Origin: Microplitis mediator
Taxonomy: Eukaryota > Arthropoda > Insecta > Hymenoptera > Braconidae
NCBI RefSeq assembly: GCF_029852145.1
Contig: NC_079977.1
Span: forward strand, 3,309,879 to 3,373,878
DNA: 64,000 bases
Direction: 5' to 3'
Made by a program: the position numbers and the translations under genes
In this document: positions 33,733 to 48,438 of the stretch, one piece after another
How positions within the stretch are numbered: position 1 is the stretch's first letter
Layout: each line of letters starts with the position of its first letter
The notes under the pieces: generated by a model
Database searches by the model: none
Told to the model about the DNA's origin: nothing
Seen by the model: the letters and a program-made list of their open reading frames with translations, nothing else

Positions 33733-36700
33733 GAATAGAAAAAATAGAATTATCACCAGATAAATTTTTACGAGAAATCCCAGAGACATACCATTGAAAT
33801 TCTATAGAAAATATAAAAATTATAACCAGTTAAATTTTTACGAGAAATCCCAGAGACATACCATTGAAATTCTATAGAAAATATAAAAATTATAACCAGT
33901 TAAATTTTGACGAGAAATCCCAGAGACATACCATTGAAATTCTATAGAAAATATGAAAATTATAACCAGTTAAATTTTGACGAGAAATCCCAGAGACATA
34001 CCATTGAAATTCTATAGAAAATATAAAAATTATAACCAGTTAAATTTTGACGAGAAATCCAAGAGACATACCATTGAAATTCTATAGAAAATATGAAAAT
34101 TATAACCAGTTAAATTTTTACGAGAAATCCCAGAGACATACCATTGAAATTCTATAGAAAATATAAAAATTATAACCAGTTAAATTTTTACGAGAAATCC
34201 CAGAGACATACCATTGAAATTCTATAGAAAATATAAAAATTATAACCAGTTAAATTTTGACGAGAAATCCCAGAGACATACCATTGAAATTCTATAGAAA
34301 ATATGAAAATTATAACCAGTTAAATTTTGACGAGAAATCCCAGAGACATACCATTGAAATTCTATAGAAAATATAAAAATTATAACCAGTTAAATTTTGA
34401 CGAGAAATCCAAGAGACATACCATTGAAATTCTATAGAAAATATGAAAATTATAACCAGTTAAATTTTTACGAGAAATCCCAGAGACATACCATTGAAAT
34501 TCTATAGAAAATACAAAAATTATAACCAGTTAAATTTTGACGAGAAATCCCAGAGACATACCATTGAAATTCTATAGAAAATATGAAAATTATAACCAGT
34601 TAAATTTTGACGAGAAATCCCAGAGACATACCATTGAAATTCTATAGAAAATATGAAAATTATAACCAGTTAAATTTTGACGAGAAATCCCAGAGACATA
34701 CCATTGAAATTCTATAGAAAATACAAAAATTATAACCAGTTAAATTTTTACGAGAAATCCCAGAGACATACCATTGAAATTCTATAGAAAATATAAAAAT
34801 TATAACCAGTTAAATTTTGACGAGAAATCCAAGAGACATACCATTGAAATTCTATAGAAAATATGAAAATTATAACCAGTTAAATTTTTACGAGAAATCC
34901 CAGAGACATACCATTGAAATTCTATAGAAAATACAAAAATTATAACCAGTTAAATTTTGACGAGAAATCCCAGAGACATACCATTGAAATTCTATAGAAA
35001 ATATGAAAATTATAACCAGTTAAATTTTGACGAGAAATCCCAGAGACATACCATTGAAATTCTATAGAAAATATGAAAATTATAACCAGTTAAATTTTGA
35101 CGAGAAATCCCAGAGACATACCATTGAAATTCTATAGAAAATATAAAAATTATAACCAGTTAAATTTTGACGAGAAATCCAAGAGACATACCATTGAAAT
35201 TCTATAGAAAATATGAAAATTATAACCAGTTAAATTTTGACGAGAAATCCCAGAGACATACCATTGAAATTCTATAGAAAATACAAAAATTATAACCAGT
35301 TAAATTTTGACGAGAAATCCCAGAGACATACCATTGAAATTCTATAGAAAATATGAAAATTATAACCAGTTAAATTTTGACGAGAAATCCCAGAGACATA
35401 CCATTGAAATTCTATAGAAAATACAAAAATTATAACCAGTTAAATTTTTACGAGAAATCCCAGAGACATACCATTGAAATTCTATAGAAAATACAAAAAT
35501 TATAACCAGTTAAATTTTGACGAGAAATCCCAGAGACATACCATTGAAATTCTATAGAAAATATGAAAATTATAACCAGTTAAATTTTGACGAGAAATCC
35601 CAGAGACATACCATTGAAATTCTATAGAAAATATGAAAATTATAACCAGTTAAATTTTGACGAGAAATCCCAGAGACATACCATTGAAATGCTATAGAAA
35701 ATATAAAAATTATAACCAGTTAAATTTTGACGAGAAATCCAAGAGACATACCATTGAAATTCTATAGAAAATATGAAAATTATAACCAGTTAAATTTTTA
35801 CGAGAAATCCCAGAGACATACCATTGAAATTCTATAGAAAATACAAAAATTATAACCAGTTAAATTTTGACGAGAAATCCCAGAGACATACCATTGAAAT
35901 TCTATAGAAAATATGAAAATTATAACCAGTTAAATTTTGACGAGAAATCCCAGAGACATACCATTGAAATTCTATAGAAAATATAAAAATTATAACCAGT
36001 TAAATTTTTACGAGAAATCCCAGAGACATACCATTGAAATTCTATAGAAAATATAAAAATTATAACCAGTTAAATTTTGACGAGAAATCCCAGAGACATA
36101 CCATTGAAATTCTATAGAAAATATAAAAATTATAACCAGTTAAATTTTTACGAGAAATCCCAGAGACATACCATTGAAATTCTATAGAAAATATAAAAAT
36201 TATAACCAGTTAAATTTTGACGAGAAATCCCAGAGACATACCATTGAAATTCTATAGAAAATATGAAAATTATAACCAGTTAAATTTTGACGAGAAATCC
36301 CAGAGACATACCATTGAAATTCTATAGAAAATATAAAAATTATAACCAGTTAAATTTTTACGAGAAATCCCAGAGACATACCATTGAAATTCTATAGAAA
36401 ATATAAAAATTATAACCAGTTAAATTTTGACGAGAAATCCCAGAGACATACCATTGAAATTCTATAAAAAATATAAAAATTATAACCAGTTAAATTTTTA
36501 CGAGAAATCCCAGAGACATACCATTGAAATTCTATAGAAAATACAAAAATTATAACCAGTTAAATTTTTACGAGAAATCCCAGAGACATACCATTGAAAT
36601 TCTATAGAAAATATGAAAATTATAACCAGTTAAATTTTGACGAGAAATCCCAGAGACATACCATTGAAATTCTATAGAAAATATAAAAATTATAACCAGT

Positions 36701-37379
36701 TAAATTTTTACGAGAAATCCCAGAGACATACCATTGAAATTCTATAGAAAATATAAAAATTATAACCAGTTAAATTTTGACGAGAAATCCAAGAGACATA
36801 CCATTGAAATTCTATAGAAAATATGAAAATTATAACCAGTTAAATTTTTACGAGAAATCCCAGAGACATACCATTGAAATTCTATAGAAAATACAAAAAT
36901 TATAACCAGTTAAATTTTTACGAGAAATCCCAGAGACATACCATTGAAATTCTATAGAAAATATAAAAATTATAACCAGTTAAATTTTTACGAGAAATCC
37001 CAGAGACATACCATTGAAATTCTATAGAAAATATAAAAATTATAACCAGTTAAATTTTGACGAGAAATCCCAGAGACATACCATTGAAATTCTATAGAAA
37101 ATATGAAAATTATAACCAGTTAAATTTTGACGAGAAATCCCAGAGACATACCATTGAAATTCTATAGAAAATATAAAAATTATAACCAGTTAAATTTTGA
37201 CGAGAAATCCAAGAGACACACCATTGAAATTCTATAGAAAATATGAAAATTATAACCAGTTAAATTTTTACGAGAAATCCCAGAGACATACCATTGAAAT
37301 TCTATAGAAAATACAAAAATTATAACCAGTTAAATTTTGACGAGAAATCCCAGAGACATACCATTGAAATTCTATAGAA

Positions 37380-40300
37380 AATATGAAAATTATAACCAGT
37401 TAAATTTTGACGAGAAATCCCAGAGACATACCATTGAAATTCTATAGAAAATATAAAAATTATAACCAGTTAAATTTTTACGAGAAATCCCAGAGACATA
37501 CCATTGAAATTCTATAGAAAATATAAAAATTATAACCAGTTAAATTTTGACGAGAAATCCCAGAGACATACCATTGAAATTCTATAAAAAATATAAAAAT
37601 TATAACCAGTTAAATTTTTACGAGAAATCCCAGAGACATACCATTGAAATTCTATAGAAAATACAAAAATTATAACCAGTTAAATTTTTACGAGAAATCC
37701 CAGAGACATACCATTGAAATTCTATAGAAAATATGAAAATTATAACCAGTTAAATTTTGACGAGAAATCCCAGAGACATACCATTGAAATTCTATAGAAA
37801 ATATAAAAATTATAACCAGTTAAATTTTGACGAGAAATCCAAGAGACATACCATTGAAATTCTATAGAAAATATGAAAATTATAACCAGTTAAATTTTTA
37901 CGAGAAATCCCAGAGACATACCATTGAAATTCTATAGAAAATACAAAAATTATAACCAGTTAAATTTTTACGAGAAATCCCAGAGACATACCATTGAAAT
38001 TCTATAGAAAATATAAAAATTATAACCAGTTAAATTTTTACGAGAAATCCCAGAGACATACCATTGAAATTCTATAGAAAATATAAAAATTATAACCAGT
38101 TAAATTTTGACGAGAAATCCCAGAGACATACCATTGAAATTCTATAGAAAATATGAAAATTATAACCAGTTAAATTTTGACGAGAAATCCCAGAGACATA
38201 CCATTGAAATTCTATAGAAAATATAAAAATTATAACCAGTTAAATTTTGACGAGAAATCCAAGAGACACACCATTGAAATTCTATAGAAAATATGAAAAT
38301 TATAACCAGTTAAATTTTTACGAGAAATCCCAGAGACATACCATTGAAATTCTATAGAAAATACAAAAATTATAACCAGTTAAATTTTGACGAGAAATCC
38401 CAGAGACATACCATTGAAATTCTATAGAAAATATGAAAATTATAACCAGTTAAATTTTGACGAGAAATCCCAGAGACATACCATTGAAATTCTATAGAAA
38501 ATATAAAAATTATAACCAGTTAAATTTTGACGAGAAATCCCAGAGACATACCATTGAAATTCTATAGAAAATATAAAAATTATAACCAGTTAAATTTTTA
38601 CGAGAAATCCCAGAGACATACCATTGAAATTCTATAGAAAATATAAAAATTATAACCAGTTAAATTTTGACGAGAAATCCCAGAGACATACCATTGAAAT
38701 TCTATAGAAAATATAAAAATTATAACCAGTTAAATTTTTACGAGAAATCCCAGAGACATACCATTGAAATTCTATAGAAAATATAAAAATTATAACCAGT
38801 TAAATTTTTACGAGAAATCCCAGAGACATACCATTGAAATTCTATAGAAAATATAAAAATTATAACCAGTTAAATTTTGACGAGAAATCCCAGAGACATA
38901 CCATTGAAATTCTATAGAAAATATGAAAATTATAACCAGTTAAATTTTGACGAGAAATCCCAGAGACATACCATTGAAATTCTATAGAAAATATAAAAAT
39001 TATAACCAGTTAAATTTTTACGAGAAATCCCAGAGACATACCATTGAAATTCTATAGAAAATATAAAAATTATAACCAGTTAAATTTTGACGAGAAATCC
39101 CAGAGACATACCATTGAAATTCTATAGAAAATACAAAAATTATAACCAGTTAAATTTTTACGAGAAATCCCAGAGACATACCATTGAAATTCTATAGAAA
39201 ATATGAAAATTATAACCAGTTAAATTTTGACGAGAAATCCCAGAGACATACCATTGAAATTCTATAGAAAATATGAAAATTATAACCAGTTAAATTTTGA
39301 CGAGAAATCCCAGAGACATACCATTGAAATTCTATAGAAAATATAAAAATTATAACCAGTTAAATTTTTACGAGAAATCCCAGAGACATACCATTGAAAT
39401 TCTATAGAAAATATAAAAATTATAACCAGTTAAATTTTGACGAGAAATCCAAGAGACATACCATTGAAATTCTATAGAAAATATGAAAATTATAACCAGT
39501 TAAATTTTGACGAGAAATCCCAGAGACATACCATTGAAATTCTATAGAAAATACAAAAATTATAACCAGTTAAATTTTTACGAGAAATCCCAGAGACATA
39601 CCATTGAAATTCTATAGAAAATATGAAAATTATAACCAGTTAAATTTTGACGAGAAATCCCAGAGACATACCATTGAAATTCTATAGAAAATATAAAAAT
39701 TATAACCAGTTAAATTTTTACGAGAAATCCCAGAGACATACCATTGAAATTCTATAGAAAATATAAAAATTATAACCAGTTAAATTTTGACGAGAAATCC
39801 AAGAGACATACCATTGAAATTCTATAGAAAATATGAAAATTATAACCAGTTAAATTTTTACGAGAAATCCCAGAGACATACCATTGAAATTCTATAGAAA
39901 ATACAAAAATTATAACCAGTTAAATTTTTACGAGAAATCCCAGAGACATACCATTGAAATTCTATAGAAAATATAAAAATTATAACCAGTTAAATTTTTA
40001 CGAGAAATCCCAGAGACATACCATTGAAATTCTATAGAAAATATAAAAATTATAACCAGTTAAATTTTGACGAGAAATCCCAGAGACATACCATTGAAAT
40101 TCTATAGAAAATATGAAAATTATAACCAGTTAAATTTTGACGAGAAATCCCAAAGACATACCATTGAAATTCTATAGAAAATATAAAAATTATAACCAGT
40201 TAAATTTTGACGAGAAATCCAAGAGACATACCATTGAAATTCTATAGAAAATATGAAAATTATAACCAGTTAAATTTTTACGAGAAATCCCAGAGACATA

Positions 40301-43300
40301 CCATTGAAATTCTATAGAAAATACAAAAATTATAACCAGTTAAATTTTGACGAGAAATCCCAGAGACATACCATTGAAATTCTATAGAAAATATGAAAAT
40401 TATAACCAGTTAAATTTTGACGAGAAATCCAAGAGACATACCATTGAAATTCTATAGAAAATATGAAAATTATAACCAGTTAAATTTTTACGAGAAATCC
40501 CAGAGACATACCATTGAAATTCTATAGAAAATACAAAAATTATAACCAGTTAAATTTTGACGAGAAATCCCAGAGACATACCATTGAAATTCTATAGAAA
40601 ATATAAAAATTATAACCAGTTAAATTTTTACGAGAAATCCCAGAGACATACCATTGAAATTCTATAGAAAATATAAAAATTATAACCAGTTAAATTTTTA
40701 CGAGAAATCCCAGAGACATACCATTGAAATTCTATAGAAAATATAAAAATTATAACCAGTTAAATTTTGACGAGAAATCCCAGAGACATACCATTGAAAT
40801 TCTATAGAAAATATGAAAATTATAACCAGTTAAATTTTGACGAGAAATCCCAGAGACATACCATTGAAATTCTATAGAAAATATAAAAATTATAACCAGT
40901 TAAATTTTTACGAGAAATCCCAGAGACATACCATTGAAATTCTATAGAAAATATAAAAATTATAACCAGTTAAATTTTGACGAGAAATCCCAGAGACATA
41001 CCATTGAAATTCTATAAAAAATATAAAAATTATAACCAGTTAAATTTTTACGAGAAATCCCAGAGACATACCATTGAAATTCTATAGAAAATACAAAAAT
41101 TATAACCAGTTAAATTTTTACGAGAAATCCCAGAGACATACCATTGAAATTCTATAGAAAATATGAAAATTATAACCAGTTAAATTTTTACGAGAAATCC
41201 CAGAGACATACCATTGAAATTCTATAGAAAATATAAAAATTATAACCAGTTAAATTTTGACGAGAAATCCAAGAGACATACCATTGAAATTCTATAGAAA
41301 ATATGAAAATTATAACCAGTTAAATTTTGACGAGAAATCCCAGAGACATACCATTGAAATTCTATAAAAAATATAAAAATTATAACCAGTTAAATTTTTA
41401 CGAGAAATCCCAGAGACATACCATTGAAATTCTATAGAAAATATAAAAATTATAACCAGTTAAATTTTGACGAGAAATCCCAGAGACATACCATTGAAAT
41501 TCTATAAAAAATATAAAAATTATAACCAGTTAAATTTTTACGAGAAATCCCAGAGACATACCATTGAAATTCTATAGAAAATACAAAAATTATAACCAGT
41601 TAAATTTTTACGAGAAATCCCAGAGACATACCATTGAAATTCTATAGAAAATATGAAAATTATAACCAGTTAAATTTTTACGAGAAATCCCAGAGACATA
41701 CCATTGAAATTCTATAGAAAATATAAAAATTATAACCAGTTAAATTTTGACGAGAAATCCAAGAGACATACCATTGAAATTCTATAGAAAATATGAAAAT
41801 TATAACCAGTTAAATTTTTACGAGAAATCCCAGAGACATACCATTGAAATTCTATAGAAAATACAAAAATTATAACCAGTTAAATTTTGACGAGAAATCC
41901 CAGAGACATACCATTGAAATTCTATAGAAAATATGAAAATTATAACCAGTTAAATTTTGACGAGAAATCCCAGAGACATACCATTGAAATTCTATAGAAA
42001 ATATAAAAATTATAACCAGTTAAATTTTGACGAGAAATCCCAGAGACATACCATTGAAATTCTATAGAAAATATAAAAATTATAACCAGTTAAATTTTGA
42101 CGAGAAATCCCAGAGACATACCATTGAAATTCTATAGAAAATATAAAAATTATAACCAGTTAAATTTTTACGAGAAATCCCAGAGACATACCATTGAAAT
42201 TCTATAGAAAATATAAAAATTATAACCAGTTAAATTTTTACGAGAAATCCCAGAGACATACCATTGAAATTCTATAGAAAATATAAAAATTATAACCAGT
42301 TAAATTTTTACGAGAAATCCCAGAGACATACCATTGAAATTCTATAGAAAATATAAAAATTATAACCAGTTAAATTTTTACGAGAAATCCCAGAGACATA
42401 CCATTGAAATTCTATAGAAAATATAAAAATTATAACCAGTTAAATTTTGACGAGAAATCCCAGAGACATACCATTGAAATTCTATAGAAAATATGAAAAT
42501 TATAACCAGTTAAATTTTGACGAGAAATCCCAGAGACATACCATTGAAATTCTATAGAAAATATAAAAATTATAACCAGTTAAATTTTTACGAGAAATCC
42601 CAGAGACATACCATTGAAATTCTATAGAAAATATAAAAATTATAACCAGTTAAATTTTTACGAGAAATCCCAGAGACATACCATTGAAATTCTATAAAAA
42701 ATATAAAAATTATAACCAGTTAAATTTTTACGAGAAATCCCAGAGACATACCATTGAAATTCTATAGAAAATACAAAAATTATAACCAGTTAAATTTTTA
42801 CGAGAAATCCCAGAGACATACCATTGAAATTCTATAGAAAATATGAAAATTATAACCAGTTAAATTTTGACGAGAAATCCCAGAGACATACCATTGAAAT
42901 TCTATAGAAAATATAAAAATTATAACCAGTTAAATTTTTACGAGAAATCCCAGAGACATACCATTGAAATTCTATAGAAAATATAAAAATTATAACCAGT
43001 TAAATTTTGACGAGAAATCCAAGAGACATACCATTGAAATTCTATAGAAAATATGAAAATTATAACCAGTTAAATTTTTACGAGAAATCCCAGAGACATA
43101 CCATTGAAATTCTATAGAAAATATAAAAATTAGAACCAGTTAAATTTTTACGAGAAATCCCAGAGACATACCATTGAAATTCTATAGAAAATATAAAAAT
43201 TATAACCAGTTAAATTTTTACGAGAAATCCCAGAGACATACCATTGAAATTCTATAGAAAATATAAAAATTATAACCAGTTAAATTTTGACGAGAAATCC

Positions 43301-46300
43301 CAGAGACATACCATTGAAATTCTATAGAAAATATAAAAATTATAACCAGTTAAATTTTGACGAGAAATCCCAGAGACATACCATTGAAATTCTATAGAAA
43401 ATATAAAAATTATAACCAGTTAAATTTTTACGAGAAATCCCAGAGACATACCATTGAAATTCTATAGAAAATATAAAAATTATAACCAGTTAAATTTTGA
43501 CGAGAAATCCAAGAGACATACCATTGAAATTCTATAGAAAATATGAAAATTATAACCAGTTAAATTTTTACGAGAAATCCCAGAGACATACCATTGAAAT
43601 TCTATAGAAAATACAAAAATTATAACCAGTTAAATTTTTACGAGAAATCCCAGAGACATACCATTGAAATTCTATAGAAAATATAAAAATTATAACCAGT
43701 TAAATTTTTACGAGAAATCCCAGAGACATACCATTGAAATTCTATAGAAAATATAAAAATTATAACCAGTTAAATTTTGACGAGAAATCCCAGAGACATA
43801 CCATTGAAATTCTATAGAAAATATGAAAATTATAACCAGTTAAATTTTGACGAGAAATCCAAGAGACATACCATTGAAATTCTATAGAAAATATGAAAAT
43901 TATAACCAGTTAAATTTTTACGAGAAATCCCAGAGACATACCATTGAAATTCTATAGAAAATACAAAAATTATAACCAGTTAAATTTTGACGAGAAATCC
44001 CAGAGACATACCATTGAAATTCTATAGAAAATATGAAAATTATAACCAGTTAAATTTTGACGAGAAATCCCAGAGACATACCATTGAAATTCTATAGAAA
44101 ATATAAAAATTATAACCAGTTAAATTTTTACGAGAAATCCCAGAGACATACCATTGAAATTCTATAGAAAATATAAAAATTATAACCAGTTAAATTTTGA
44201 CGAGAAATCCCAGAGACATACCATTGAAATTCTATAGAAAATATGAAAATTATAACCAGTTAAATTTTGACGAGAAATCCCAGAGACATACCATTGAAAT
44301 TCTATAGAAAATATAAAAATTATAACCAGTTAAATTTTTACGAGAAATCCCAGAGACATACCATTGAAATTCTATAGAAAATATAAAAATTATAACCAGT
44401 TAAATTTTGACGAGAAATCCCAGAGACATACCATTGAAATTCTATAGAAAATATAAAAATTATAACCAGTTAAATTTTTACGAGGAATCCCAGAGACATA
44501 CCATTGAAATTCTATAGAAAATACAAAAATTATAACCAGTTAAATTTTTACGAGAAATCCCAGAGACATACCATTGAAATTCTATAGAAAATACAAAAAT
44601 TATAACCAGTTAAATTTTGACGAGAAATCCCAGAGACATACCATTGAAATTCTATAGAAAATACAAAAATTATAACCAGTTAAATTTTGACGAGAAATCC
44701 CAGAGACATACCATTGAAATTCTATAGAAAATATGAAAATTATAACCAGTTAAATTTTGACGAGAAATCCCAGAGACATACCATTGAAATTCTATAGAAA
44801 ATACAAAAATTATAACCAGTTAAATTTTGACGAGAAATCCCAGAGACATACCATTGAAATTCTATAGAAAATATAAAAATTATAACCAGTTAAATTTTGA
44901 CGAGAAATCCCAGAGACATACCATTGAAATTCTATAGAAAATACAAAAATTATAACCAGTTAAATTTTGACGAGAAATCCCAGAGACATACCATTGAAAT
45001 TCTATAGAAAATATAAAAATTATAACCAGTTAAATTTTTACGAGAAATCCCAGAGACATACCATTGAAATTCTATAGAAAATATAAAAATTATAACCAGT
45101 TAAATTTTTACGAGAAATCCCAGAGACATACCATTGAAATTCTATAGAAAATATAAAAATTATAACCAGTTAAATTTTGACGAGAAATCCCAGAGACATA
45201 CCATTGAAATTCTATAGAAAATATGAAAATTATAACCAGTTAAATTTTTACGAGAAATCCCAGAGACATACCATTGAAATTCTATAGAAAATATGAAAAT
45301 TATAACCAGTTAAATTTTGACGAGAAATCCCAGAGACATACCATTGAAATTCTATAGAAAATACAAAAATTATAACCAGTTAAATTTTGACGAGAAATCC
45401 CAGAGACATACCATTGAAATTCTATAGAAAATATAAAAATTATAACCAGTTAAATTTTTACGAGAAATCCCAGAGACATACCATTGAAATTCTATAGAAA
45501 ATATAAAAATTATAACCAGTTAAATTTTTACGAGAAATCCCAGAGACATACCATTGAAATTCTATAGAAAATATAAAAATTATAACCAGTTAAATTTTGA
45601 CGAGAAATCCCAGAGACATACCATTGAAATTCTATAGAAAATATAAAAATTATAACCAGTTAAATTTTGACGAGAAATCCCAGAGACATACCATTGAAAT
45701 TCTATAGAAAATACAAAAATTATAACCAGTTAAATTTTTACGAGAAATCCCAGAGACATACCATTGAAATTCAATAGAAAATATAAAAATTATAACCAGT
45801 TCAATTTTTACGAGAAATCCCAGAGACATACCATTGAAATTCTATAGAAAATATAAAAATTATAACCAGTTAAATTTTTACGAGAAATCCCAGAGACATA
45901 CCATTGAAATTCTATAGAAAATATAAAAATTATAACCAGTTAAATTTTTACGAGAAATCCCAGAGACATACCATTGAAATTCTATAGAAAATACAAAAAT
46001 TATAACCAGTTAAATTTTTACGAGAAATCCCAGAGACATACCATTGAAATTCTATAGAAAATACAAAAATTATAACCAGTTAAATTTTTACGAGAAATCC
46101 CAGAGACATACCATTGAAATTCTATAGAAAATATAAAAATTATAACCAGTTAAATTTTTACGAGAAATCCCAGAGACATACCATTGAAATTCTATAGAAA
46201 ATACAAAAATTATAACCAGTTAAATTTTTACGAGAAATCCCAGAGACATACCATTGAAATTCTATAGAAAATATAAAAATTATAACCAGTTAAATTTTTA

Positions 46301-48438
46301 CGAGAAATCCCAGAGACATACCATTGAAATTCTATAGAAAATACAAAAATTATAACCAGTTAAATTTTTACGAGAAATCCCAGAGACATACCATTGAAAT
46401 TCTATAGAAAATATAAAAATTATAACCAGTTAAATTTTTACGAGAAATCCCAGAGACATACCATTGAAATTCTATAGAAAATATAAAAATTATAACCAGT
46501 TAAATTTTTACGAGAAATCCCAGAGACATACCATTGAAATTCTATAGAAAATACAAAAATTATAACCAGTTAAATTTTTACGAGAAATCCCAGAGACATA
46601 CCATTGAAATTCTATAGAAAATATAAAAATTATAACCAGTTAAATTTTTACGAGAAATCCCAGAGACATACCATTGAAATTCTATAGAAAATATAAAAAT
46701 TATAACCAGTTAAATTTTTACGAGAAATCCCAGAGACATACCATTGAAATTCTATAGAAAATATAAAAATTATAACCAGTTAAATTTTTACGAGAAATCC
46801 CAGAGACATACCATTGAAATTCTATAGAAAATACAAAAATTATAACCAGTTAAATTTTTACGAGAAATCCCAGAGACATACCATTGAAATTCAATAGAAA
46901 ATATAAAAATTATAACCAGTTCAATTTTTACGAGAAATCCCAGAGATATACCATTGAAATTCTATAGAAAATATAAAAATTATAACCAGTTAAATTTTTA
47001 CGAGAAATCCCAGAGACATACCATTGAAATTCTATAGAAAATATAAAAATTATAACCAGTTAAATTTTTACGAGAAATCCCAGAAACATACCATTGAAAT
47101 TCTATAGAAAATACAAAAATTATAACCAGTTAAATTTTGACGAGAAATCCCAGAGACATACCATTGAAATTCTATAGAAAATACAAAAATTATAACCAGT
47201 TAAATTTTGACGAGAAATCCCAGAGACATACCATTGAAATTCTATAGAAAATATAAAAATTATAACCAGTTAAATTTTTACGAGAAATCCCAGAGACATA
47301 CCATTGAAATTCTATAGAAAATATAAAAATTATAACCAGTTAAATTTTTACGAGAAATCCCAGAAACATACCATTGAAATTCTATAGAAAATACAAAAAT
47401 TATAACCAGTTAAATTTTGACGAGAAATCCCAGAGACATACCATTGAAATTCTATAGAAAATATAAAAATTATAACCAGTTAAATTTTGACGAGAAATCC
47501 CAGAAACATACCATTGAAATTCTATAGAAAATACAAAAATTATAACCAGTTAAATTTTGACGAGAAATCCCAGAGACATACCATTGAAATTCTATAGAAA
47601 ATATAAAAATTATAACCAGTTAAATTTTTACGAGAAATCCCAGAGACATACCATTGAAATTCTATAGAAAATACAAAAATTATAACCAGTTAAATTTTGA
47701 CGAGAAATCCCAGAGACATACCATTGAAATTCTATAGAAAATACAAAAATTATAACCAGTTAAATTTTGACGAGAAATCCCAGAGACATACCATTGAAAT
47801 TCTATAGAAAATATAAAAATTATAACCAGTTAAATTTTGACGAGAAATCCCAGAGACATACCATTGAAATTCTATAGAAAATATAAAAATTATAACCAGT
47901 TAAATTTTTACGAGAAATCCCAGAGACATACCATTGAAATTCTATAGAAAATATAAAAATTATAACCAGTTAAATTTTGACGAGAAATCCCAGAGACATA
48001 CCATTGAAATTCTATAGAAAATATAAAAATTATAACCAGTTAAATTTTTACGAGAAATCCCAGAGACATACCATTGAAATTCTATAGAAAATACAAAAAT
48101 TATAACCAGTTAAATTTTTACGCGAAATCCCAGAGACATACCATTGAAATTCTATAGAAAATATAAAAATTATAACCAGTTAAATTTTTACGAGAAATCC
48201 CAGAGACATACCATTGAAATTCTATAGAAAATACAAAAATTATAACCAGTTAAATTTTGACGAGAAATCCCAGAGACATACCATTGAAATTCTATAGAAA
48301 ATACAAAAATTATAACCAGTTAAATTTTGACGAGAAATCCCAGAGACATACCATTGAAATTCTATAGAAAATATAAAAATTATAACCAGTTAAATTTTGA
48401 CGAGAAATCCCAGAGACATACCATTGAAATTCTATAGA
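37380..48438. repeat. satellite sub-block, duplication copy 1
   Basis: It carries an ordered series of rare variants (TCTATAAAAA, AAGAGACACA, CAAAGACATA, TAGAACCAGT, CGAGGAATCC, TCAATAGAAA, CAGAGATATA, CGCGAAATCC) that recurs in the same order at 52570-62858. Copy 1 is 11 units longer. Confidence 0.85.
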
